Source: Bacillota bacterium
Lineage (GTDB): Bacteria > Bacillota > Clostridia > Peptostreptococcales > Anaerovoracaceae
Assembly (NCBI GenBank): GCA_017515765.1
Contig: JAFWFF010000050.1
Span: 1 to 6,089, forward strand
DNA length: 6,089 nucleotides
Reading direction: 5' to 3'
Part shown: one piece after another, positions 1 through 5,112 of the stretch
Layout: every line of letters begins with the position of its first letter
Position numbering within the stretch: position 1 is the stretch's first letter
Program-made: the position numbers and the translations under genes
Notes under the pieces: generated by a model
Database searches by the model: none
Told to the model about the DNA's origin: nothing
What the model saw: only the letters and a program-made list of their open reading frames with translations

Positions 1-489
1 GTGCTCTCGATAATCCTGTACAAGACACGCTTCGGACTGCGCATGAGATCCTGCGGCGAGAATCCGCAGGCCGCAGATTCCCTCGGTATCAACGTTTACA
101 GGATGCGAGCCGCGGGAGTCGCGATCTCCGGAGCGCTCGCGGGCATGGGCGGATTCGTTTACGCCCTGACTACGGCGAACTGCTCGTCGAACGGAGACGT
201 CGCCGGCTTCGGCTTCCTGGCACTCGCAGTAATGATCTTCGGCAACTGGAAGCCGCTGAACATCGCCTGCGCAAGCCTTTTGTTCGGCCTGTTCAAATGT
301 ATCGCGGCGGCGTATTCCAGCCTTGACATCAACGGGGACGGAGTGTATATGCTGACGCAGATCGGCATCAGCTCCCACGTCTACAGGATGCTGCCCTATA
401 TAATCACGCTGGGCGTGCTCGCGTTCACTTCCAAGGGTTCCCGCGCGCCGAAGGCAGAAGGCATCCCCTACGACAAGAGCACGCGTTAG
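1..489 (+). CDS. ABC transporter permease, simple sugar/nucleoside type, C-terminal part (5' partial)
   Basis: This is the C-terminal part of an inner-membrane permease of the BPD_transp_2 family, which forms the channel of ABC importers for nucleosides or simple sugars (NupP/NupQ and RbsC-like). Near the start is the family's cytoplasmic loop: GLRMRSCGENPQAADSLGIN at residues 12-31, close to the usual 'GLRxRAxGENPxAADSxGI'. Hydrophobic segments lie at about 36-57, 68-100 and 127-144. The tail, SRAPKAEGIPYDKSTR, is the typical polar C-terminus of this group. Family members are usually about 300-370 residues and only 162 are visible, so the GTG at position 1 is probably an internal codon and the gene begins outside the window. 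The substrate cannot be told from the permease alone. The partner ATPase, second permease and BmpA-like lipoprotein would be expected upstream, outside the window. The gene converges on recN and ends in a shared terminator. Family assignment is confident; the nucleoside-versus-sugar choice is not. Confidence 0.85.
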   Translation: MLSIILYKTRFGLRMRSCGENPQAADSLGINVYRMRAAGVAISGALAGMGGFVYALTTANCSSNGDVAGFGFLALAVMIFGNWKPLNIACASLLFGLFKCIAAAYSSLDINGDGVYMLTQIGISSHVYRMLPYIITLGVLAFTSKGSRAPKAEGIPYDKSTR

Positions 490-533
490 GACCGATCAGA
501 AAGATCAGATAAAAGAGATCAATTATTTACAAA

Positions 534-564
534 AAAATGCGCCGGCGGGAAGCCGGCGCATTTT
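534..564. terminator. Bidirectional intrinsic terminator between the permease and recN
   Basis: A perfect 13-bp stem pairs 534-546 with 552-564 around a 5-base loop (GGGAA). The core TGCGCCGGC/GCCGGCGCA is extended by AAAA/TTTT. On the + strand the stem is followed by TTTTGGTTTC. On the - strand it is followed by a run of seven T's (complement of 531-537). It sits 45 bases after the permease stop and 24 bases beyond the recN stop, so it fits termination of both converging transcripts. The longer uninterrupted T run is on the recN side, so termination of recN may be the stronger of the two. Confidence 0.9.
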
Positions 565-587
565 GGTTTCTCTATGATCACTGAAGC

Positions 588-2216
588 TCAGCTGCGGGAG
601 CTCTTTATCAGCTCTCTCGCGTTCTCCATCGCGGTCTCGGTCACCGTCTCGCCTCCGAGCAGGCGCGCGATCTCGCAGACCTTTTCTTCGGGTCCGAGGT
701 GTTCCACGTGAGTGTAGGTGCTCATCAGGTCGGAGTCCTTGAAGATGCGGTAGTTCTCGTCCGCCTGTGCGGCGATCTGCGGAAGGTGGGTGATGCAGAT
801 GACCTGGTGAGTCTCCGCGATCTGCCTGAGCTTCTGGCCGACCACGTACGCGGTCCTGCCGGAGATGCCCTGATCGACCTCGTCGAAGATAAGCGTGGGA
901 ATGCCGTCAAAAGAGGAGGTGACGGCTTTGATCGCGAGCATGATGCGGGAGAGCTCGCCGCCCGAAGCTGTCTTGGCGAGAGGCCTCAAGGGTTCGCCGC
1001 GGTTCGCGGAGATGAGGAACTCGCAGGAATCCATGCCGGTCGCGAGGGGCGTTTCCGAAGGCCTGATCTCGGCGGAGAAACGCGCTTCGCTGAAGTTCAG
1101 GTCCATAAGCTGGTCCTCGATCAAAGCAGAGAGGCGAGAGGCTTCTTCTTTCCTGATCGCGCTGAGGCGGCTGCCGGATCCCTTCAGGAGTTCGAGCGCT
1201 TCGGATTCCTCACGTGTCAGGCGGGCCTTCTCGGCGTCCAGGTTCTCTATCGTATCCAGCTCTTGCGCGATCCTGCCGCGGTATGCCAGGACGTCTTCCA
1301 GCGACCCGCCGCGCGGGGCGTATTTCTTCTTAAGATCCTCAAGCAGGGACAGGCGGCTTATGGAATCGTCCAGTTCCCCGGGGGAGAAGGTGAGGCTCTC
1401 CATTACACGGCGCAGCCGGTCGGAGAGATCCTCGAGCCGGTAGTATATATCGTTCATGTCCTGCGACAACTGCCCGAGTTCGGGCGTGAAAGAACTGACG
1501 CTCTCCAGGTCGTCCATGGCATTTCCTAGGGAGACCAGGGCGCCGCGGTCTCCTTCCGTGAGGCCGTAGGCGGAGCTTACTCCTTCGAAGATGCGGCCGC
1601 TGTTTTTGAGCAGGGAGATCCTCGCAGAAAGATCACCGTCTTCACCGGGCACGGGGCGGACGGCATCGATCTCTTTGATCTCGTAGCGGTAAAAATCAGC
1701 CCTTCTGGCCGATTCGGCCTCGATGGCGAGGAGTTTGTCGAGCGCTGCGCGTTTCTCGCGGTGATCGTCAAAAAACGCCCTGTATTCAGCGAGAGCCGGC
1801 TCGATCCTGTCCTTACTGAATCCGTCCAGTATCGAGAGGTGGTTCGCGGGGTCCAGGAGGGACTGGTTGTCATACTGCCCGTGGATGTCGGCCATATTGG
1901 ATGCCTTTGCGGCGAGTTCCGCGAGGGTCACGAGGGAACCGTTCACGCGGCAGAGGTTCTTTCCCTGGGCGCTGATCTCGCGGGTCAGGACGACGTCCTC
2001 GCCGTCAAGCGTGCCAGAAAGCTGGATGACCGCCTTGTCGCGGCCGTTTCTTACGTATGAAGAATCAGCCCTGCTTCCGAGAGCAAGGCTGACTGCCGTT
2101 ATCACTATGGATTTGCCGCTTCCGGTCTCTCCGGTTATGACCGAAAGACCGCCGCGGAAGTCGACTTCAGCGTTCTCTATTATCGCAAAATCCCTGATGC
2201 TTATGTGGTCGATCAT
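588..2216 (-). CDS. recN: DNA repair protein RecN
   Basis: RecN is a cytoplasmic SMC-like ATPase that acts early in repair of DNA double-strand breaks, holding DNA ends together for RecA-dependent recombination. The 542-residue protein has the full set of family motifs: Walker A GETGSGKS at 29-36, the N-terminal motif DIHGQYDNQ at 110-118, a long charged helical region at about 140-365 fitting the coiled-coil arm, the ABC signature ASGGELSR at 417-424, Walker B TLIFDEVD at 441-448 followed by QGISGRTA, and the H-loop ITHLPQIAA with H477. Length is close to E. coli RecN (about 553) and somewhat below the B. subtilis protein, with no missing motif. The start ATG overlaps the argR stop by one base (TAATG). 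A Shine-Dalgarno AAGGA at 2227-2231 lies inside the end of argR, 10 bases from the ATG. No separate promoter is seen, so it is probably cotranscribed and translationally coupled with argR. It ends at the bidirectional terminator. Confidence 0.97.
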   Translation of the reverse strand: MIDHISIRDFAIIENAEVDFRGGLSVITGETGSGKSIVITAVSLALGSRADSSYVRNGRDKAVIQLSGTLDGEDVVLTREISAQGKNLCRVNGSLVTLAELAAKASNMADIHGQYDNQSLLDPANHLSILDGFSKDRIEPALAEYRAFFDDHREKRAALDKLLAIEAESARRADFYRYEIKEIDAVRPVPGEDGDLSARISLLKNSGRIFEGVSSAYGLTEGDRGALVSLGNAMDDLESVSSFTPELGQLSQDMNDIYYRLEDLSDRLRRVMESLTFSPGELDDSISRLSLLEDLKKKYAPRGGSLEDVLAYRGRIAQELDTIENLDAEKARLTREESEALELLKGSGSRLSAIRKEEASRLSALIEDQLMDLNFSEARFSAEIRPSETPLATGMDSCEFLISANRGEPLRPLAKTASGGELSRIMLAIKAVTSSFDGIPTLIFDEVDQGISGRTAYVVGQKLRQIAETHQVICITHLPQIAAQADENYRIFKDSDLMSTYTHVEHLGPEEKVCEIARLLGGETVTETAMENARELIKSSRS

Positions 2217-2680
2217 TAACGTTTATTCCTTTTGGTGAGCATGTTCCGGAATATGTCCAGAATGGCTCCGACATTCTCTTCTTTGTCTACGATCATCAAA
2301 AGAGTGTTGTCTCCCGCGATCGTCCCGATCACATGGGGAAGGCCGATGTTGTCGATCGCTTCTCCGGCGGCAGGACCGCAGCCGGAAAGAGTCTTAACAA
2401 CTATAAGATTGCCCGCATGGTCGAACGAGGTGATGGTCTCGCGGAAGATCTTGACGAATCTGTCTGAAATAGGGGCGTCCTGCTGGGAAGAGACCGCATA
2501 TTTGTATTTTCCGGACGGAGTCAGAACCTTGATGAGCTGCAGCTCCTTAATGTCCCTGGAGACCGTGGCCTGTGTAACGCTGTAGCCCGCCGCCTTCAGA
2601 AGCGCGACGAGTTTCTCCTGTGTCTCGATCTCATATGCGGATATGAGTTCAAGGATCTTATTCTGCCTGGAATACCGCAT
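2216..2680 (-). CDS. argR: Arginine repressor ArgR (AhrC family)
   Basis: ArgR/AhrC is a hexameric, arginine-sensing regulator that represses arginine biosynthesis genes and, in Firmicutes, often activates catabolism. At 154 residues it has normal family length. The N-terminal winged helix-turn-helix includes SVTQATVSRDIKELQLIK at 34-51, the most diagnostic stretch of the family. The C-terminal oligomerisation and arginine-binding domain covers about 82-150 and includes SGCGPAAGEAID at 99-110 and GTIAGDNTLLMIV at 119-131. In E. coli the equivalent motif is GDDT with two aspartates; here it is D124-N125. The start ATG is preceded by a good Shine-Dalgarno (AGAGGG, 6 bases from the ATG counting from GAGG at 2687-2690). 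argR leads an operon with recN; the same pair occurs in many Firmicutes, but usually downstream of genes such as nadK, tlyA and xseAB, whereas here argR has its own promoter. Confidence 0.96.
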   Translation of the reverse strand: MRYSRQNKILELISAYEIETQEKLVALLKAAGYSVTQATVSRDIKELQLIKVLTPSGKYKYAVSSQQDAPISDRFVKIFRETITSFDHAGNLIVVKTLSGCGPAAGEAIDNIGLPHVIGTIAGDNTLLMIVDKEENVGAILDIFRNMLTKRNKR

Positions 2681-2711
2681 GATAGCCCTCTCTTCTTCAA
2701 CGAAGCAGTGT

Positions 2712-2725
2712 TTATTGCGTATTCA
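2712..2725 (-). promoter_or_regulatory. Weak ARG-box-like site over the argR transcription start
   Basis: On the - strand the sequence TGAAT-ACGC-AATAA matches the ArgR half-sites TGAAT and ATTCA at 8 of 10 positions, with a non-AT-rich centre. It overlaps the predicted transcription start of argR, where an autoregulatory operator would be effective. Autoregulation of argR is common, but this match is degenerate and I hold it only as a candidate. Confidence 0.25.
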
Positions 2726-2753
2726 TTATATCATACACGTATGACAGAATAAA
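2725..2753 (-). promoter_or_regulatory. Predicted sigma-A promoter of argR-recN, extended -10
   Basis: On the - strand a perfect TATAAT (2725-2730) is preceded by TGA, giving the extended -10 TGNTATAAT (to 2733). Seventeen bases upstream is a weak -35, TTTATT (2748-2753), which is tolerable for an extended -10 promoter. Transcription would start near 2716-2718, giving a leader of about 37 bases before the argR ATG. A second TATAAT on the same strand (2756-2761) lacks a convincing -35. Confidence 0.7.
2731..2744. promoter_or_regulatory. Inverted repeat TCATAC-AC-GTATGA inside the argR promoter (possible operator)
   Basis: A perfect 6-bp inverted repeat with a 2-bp spacer fills most of the spacer between the -35 and -10 of the argR promoter. 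A protein bound here would block RNA polymerase, so an operator is plausible. It does not match the usual ARG box (TGAAT-N4-ATTCA) or the SOS box (GAAC-N4-GTTC). The regulator is unknown, and chance in an AT-rich stretch cannot be excluded. Confidence 0.35.
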
Positions 2754-2812
2754 GCATTATAAAATGGGGAAAAACCCGCAAGTGAAAAGAATCTCCGGCA
2801 GAGCCCCGGCAT

Positions 2813-2841
2813 TTGACGAACAAATGTTCATGTGGTAAAAT
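2813..2841 (+). promoter_or_regulatory. Predicted sigma-A promoter of the ruvC-ruvA-ruvB-queA operon
   Basis: The -35 TTGACG (2813-2818; 5 of 6 to consensus) and -10 TAAAAT (2836-2841; 5 of 6) are separated by exactly 17 bases. The -10 is preceded by TGG, which also makes it an extended -10. Transcription would begin near 2848, leaving a leader of about 47 bases before the ruvC ATG. The SOS box lies between the two elements. This is the only strong promoter seen ahead of the operon. Confidence 0.85.
2817..2830. promoter_or_regulatory. LexA/DinR SOS box in the ruvC promoter
   Basis: CGAACAAATGTTCA matches the B. subtilis-type LexA (DinR) consensus CGAACRNRYGTTYC at 13 of 14 positions, with the palindromic core GAAC-N4-GTTC intact. 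It overlaps the last two bases of the -35 and fills most of the spacer before the -10, where bound LexA would exclude RNA polymerase. Known: ruvAB is LexA-controlled in both E. coli and B. subtilis. Inferred: the whole ruvC-ruvA-ruvB-queA unit is damage-inducible here. Confidence 0.88.
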
Positions 2842-2855
2842 GATCATGTATTGCC

Positions 2856-2874
2856 GCGTGAGAAGCTTCTCCGC
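2856..2874 (+). promoter_or_regulatory. Palindrome in the ruvC 5' leader
   Basis: A perfect 12-bp palindrome GAGAAGCTTCTC (2860-2871) is flanked by GCG (2856-2858) and CGC (2872-2874), which can extend the pairing past one unpaired T (2859). It lies in the predicted mRNA leader about 10 bases before the ruvC Shine-Dalgarno. As RNA it has no natural loop in the 12-bp core, so a real hairpin would lose central pairs. It could instead be a DNA-binding site. No T run follows, so it is not a terminator. Confidence 0.4.
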
Positions 2875-2894
2875 ATTTGATCAGAGGTAGGAAC

Positions 2895-3380
2895 ATGAGG
2901 ATATTGGGAATCGACCCCGGCTATGCTATAATGGGCTGGGGAGTCCTGGACATGAACGGCAACCGTTTTTCGGTGGTGGACTACGGTTCGATCACCACTG
3001 ACGCCAAGATGGACATGCCGTCGAGGCTGCAGCATCTTTATGCCCAGCTTTCCGCGATAATAGCCGAATACAGGCCCGAGGAAGCCTCCATAGAAGAACT
3101 GTTCTTCGCCAACAACGCCAAGACGGTGATCAAAGTCGGCGAGGCCAGGGGAGTAGCGATATTAGCCTGCATCAACGGCGGGCTGACCGTGTCGGAATAC
3201 ACCCCGCTCCAGATCAAGCAGGCGCTGGTCGGCTACGGAAAAGCGGACAAGAAACAGGTCCAGGCAATGGTAAAGGCCATATTGAACCTGAAGGAGGTCC
3301 CGAAACCCGACGATACGGCGGACGCGGTCGCAGCGGCGATCTGCCACGGACATTCCAGAGGAAGATCCATTCCCAGATAA
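2895..3380 (+). CDS. ruvC: Crossover junction endodeoxyribonuclease RuvC
   Basis: RuvC is the dimeric, metal-dependent nuclease that resolves Holliday junctions by symmetric nicks, acting with RuvAB. Starting at the ATG at 2895 gives 161 residues, a normal length, and places the family N-terminus MRILGIDPG at residue 1. The acidic catalytic set is visible: D7 in GIDPG, E67 in SIEELFF, and D140 and D143 in DDTADA, matching E. coli D7, E66, D138 and D141. The stretch NNAKTVIKVGEARG at 73-86 is also typical. A TTG at 2877 would add six residues, but GAGG at 2884-2887 is 7 bases before the ATG and conservation begins at the ATG, so the ATG is chosen. It is the first gene of the ruvC-ruvA-ruvB-queA operon, downstream of an SOS-controlled promoter; ruvA follows after 16 bases. 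yebC, often adjacent to ruvC elsewhere, is absent. Confidence 0.97.
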   Translation: MRILGIDPGYAIMGWGVLDMNGNRFSVVDYGSITTDAKMDMPSRLQHLYAQLSAIIAEYRPEEASIEELFFANNAKTVIKVGEARGVAILACINGGLTVSEYTPLQIKQALVGYGKADKKQVQAMVKAILNLKEVPKPDDTADAVAAAICHGHSRGRSIPR

Positions 3381-3396
3381 ACAGAAGGAAGCACAT

Positions 3397-3990
3397 ATGA
3401 TCAGATATATCAAGGGCATATTCCATCCGGCTTTGGACGGCACCGTGATCGTGGAGAACGCGAGCGGCGTCGGATTTGAGATAAACATCCCTGCGGGCTC
3501 CAGGCTGTACAAGATGCCCGAAGGCTCCGAGGTGAAGGTATTCACTTCGATGCAGGTCAGGGAGGACGACATATCTCTTTACGGTTTCGCCGAGAGAGAG
3601 GAACTGGAGCTTTTCGAGCTTCTGCTGAAGGTCAGCGGCATCGGGGCCAAAGGCGCCATGTCGATAATGAGCGCGTTTTCGGTCGAAGAACTGAAATTCG
3701 CGATAGCCTCGGGCGACACCAAGACCATTTCCAGAGCCAACGGCATAGGCAAGAAGACTGCCGAGAGGCTCGTCCTGGAGCTTAAGGACAAGGTCACGGC
3801 GGTGGATATCGCGACCGGCGAGATCCTTACGTTCGATGAGGAGCCTGCCGGAGACGACAGGGCGGAAGCAGTCTCCGCGCTCATGGCTCTCGGCTATAAC
3901 AGGAACGAGGCCACTGCTGCCGTCGCGCGCGTAAAAGGCGAAGGCTTTACCGTGGAAGATTATATCAAGCAGGCCCTTAAGAGGCTTTGA
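3397..3990 (+). CDS. ruvA: Holliday junction branch migration complex subunit RuvA
   Basis: RuvA tetramers bind the four-way junction, hold it square-planar and load RuvB rings. The 197-residue protein shows all three family domains: an N-terminal OB fold (about 1-65) with GVGFEI at 24-29 and VREDDISLYGF at 54-64; two helix-hairpin-helix DNA-binding motifs, VSGIGAKGA at 79-87 and ANGIGKKTAERLVLELK at 114-130; and, after a flexible acidic linker (about 135-155), a C-terminal RuvB-binding helical domain with AVSALMALGYNRNEA at 158-172. E56 and D57 correspond to the acidic pin residues of E. coli RuvA (E55, D56) that help separate strands at the crossover. The ATG has an AGAAGGAA Shine-Dalgarno (3383-3390) six bases away. 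ruvB begins 24 bases after its stop. Confidence 0.97.
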   Translation: MIRYIKGIFHPALDGTVIVENASGVGFEINIPAGSRLYKMPEGSEVKVFTSMQVREDDISLYGFAEREELELFELLLKVSGIGAKGAMSIMSAFSVEELKFAIASGDTKTISRANGIGKKTAERLVLELKDKVTAVDIATGEILTFDEEPAGDDRAEAVSALMALGYNRNEATAAVARVKGEGFTVEDYIKQALKRL

Positions 3991-4014
3991 TCCATTTGAT
4001 CAAGAGGATAGAGG

Positions 4015-5100
4015 ATGTTCAGCGATTTTGACAACGGCGAACGCATAACGCAGACCAGGTCGGCGGGGATCTCCGAGGCCAGGCACGAGGCGACCCTCAG
4101 GCCGCAGAAACTGGATGATTTCATCGGACAGTCCGCGGTAAAGGACAACCTGAAGGTATTTATAGAGGCTGCGCGCATGAGAGGCGAGCCTCTTGATCAC
4201 GTGCTCTTCTACGGGCCCCCGGGGCTCGGCAAGACGACACTTGCAGGCATAATAGCCAATGAGCTGGGGGTCGACATAAAGATAACTTCTGGTCCGGCGA
4301 TCGAGAGAGCGGGTGACCTTGCTGCCATACTCACCAACCTGAACGAGAACGACGTCCTTTTCATTGACGAGATCCACAGGCTCAACCGCTCGGTCGAGGA
4401 AGTCCTGTACTCCGCGATGGAGGACTTCGCGCTGGACATCATCATCGGCAAGGGGCCTTCCGCCAGGTCGATTCGCCTGGATATCGCCAAATTCACGCTG
4501 ATCGGCGCCACGACGAGAGCCGGCAGCCTTTCCGCGCCTCTGAGGGACAGGTTCGGCGTGATAGATAAATTTGAAGTGTACAACCGCTCCGAACTCGCCG
4601 AGATAATCAAAAGATCCGCGCGCCTCCTCGGAGTTCGCGTCTCTGAAGACGCCCTGGACGAGATGGCCAGATGCTCGCGCGGAACGCCCAGAGTTGCCAA
4701 CAGGCTTCTCAAGAGGGTGAGGGATTTCGCCCAGGTGAGAGGGCTGGACGAGATCGATCTTGACGCTGTGAGAGCGGCGATGAAGGCGATGGGAGTTGAC
4801 AAGCTCGGACTTGAAAAGCTCGACAGGGACATCCTTTCCACGATAATAGAGAGATTCAACGGCGGGCCTGTCGGCATCGACACGATAGCCGCGTCGATAG
4901 GCGAGGAGCGTGTGACCATTGAGGACGCGTACGAGCCGTTTCTGATCCAGAGCGGGCTCCTTTACAGGACTCAGAAAGGCAGGATGGTGACGGAAGCAGG
5001 CTATCTGCACATGGGAGTGCCGTTCCCGGAGGAGAGGCGCGCGCAGCGCGCAGAGGAGCAGGCCGCTCAGGAAGACGGGCAGATGAGCCTGGATATATGA
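4015..5100 (+). CDS. ruvB: Holliday junction branch migration DNA helicase RuvB
   Basis: RuvB is the hexameric AAA+ motor that pumps DNA through the RuvA-bound junction. Motifs in order: RPQKLDDFIGQ at 29-39; Walker A GPPGLGKTT at 67-75 (K73); Walker B VLFIDE at 114-119; sensor 1 IGATTRAGSL at 163-172; PLRDRFG at 175-181, where R179 aligns with the E. coli arginine finger R174; and sensor 2 RGTPRVANRLLKRVRDFA at 222-239. The C-terminal winged helix covers about 262-336 and contains GPVGIDTIAASIGEE and EPFLIQSGLLYRTQKGR. At 361 residues it is longer than the common 330-345, because of a few extra N-terminal residues and a charged tail after about 338 ending QMSLDI. AGAGGA at 4003-4008 lies six bases before the ATG. 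It is third in the operon, with queA 12 bases downstream. Confidence 0.98.
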   Translation: MFSDFDNGERITQTRSAGISEARHEATLRPQKLDDFIGQSAVKDNLKVFIEAARMRGEPLDHVLFYGPPGLGKTTLAGIIANELGVDIKITSGPAIERAGDLAAILTNLNENDVLFIDEIHRLNRSVEEVLYSAMEDFALDIIIGKGPSARSIRLDIAKFTLIGATTRAGSLSAPLRDRFGVIDKFEVYNRSELAEIIKRSARLLGVRVSEDALDEMARCSRGTPRVANRLLKRVRDFAQVRGLDEIDLDAVRAAMKAMGVDKLGLEKLDRDILSTIIERFNGGPVGIDTIAASIGEERVTIEDAYEPFLIQSGLLYRTQKGRMVTEAGYLHMGVPFPEERRAQRAEEQAAQEDGQMSLDI

Positions 5101-5112
5101 CCGGAAGTATTG

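Noticed and set aside
699..1529. 276-codon open frame on the + strand opposite recN
   Set aside because: Antisense to conserved recN, with no recognisable family and no credible ribosome binding site considered convincing. Treated as a codon-bias shadow, like the other antisense frames in 725-2238.
2756..2761. Second TATAAT on the - strand as an argR promoter
   Set aside because: No acceptable -35 at 16-18 bp and no TG extension; the TATAAT at 2725-2730 is better placed.
2766..2776. GGGG-AAAAA-CCC mini-hairpin upstream of ruvC
   Set aside because: Only a 3-bp stem with no T run; too weak for a terminator or a defined RNA element.
2877..2897. TTG at 2877 as the ruvC start
   Set aside because: The Shine-Dalgarno at 2884-2887 fits the ATG at 2895, and RuvC proteins begin with the conserved stretch at that ATG.
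3162..3572. Open frame on the - strand spanning the ruvC-ruvA junction
   Set aside because: Overlaps two well-supported genes and has no recognisable domain; a shadow frame.
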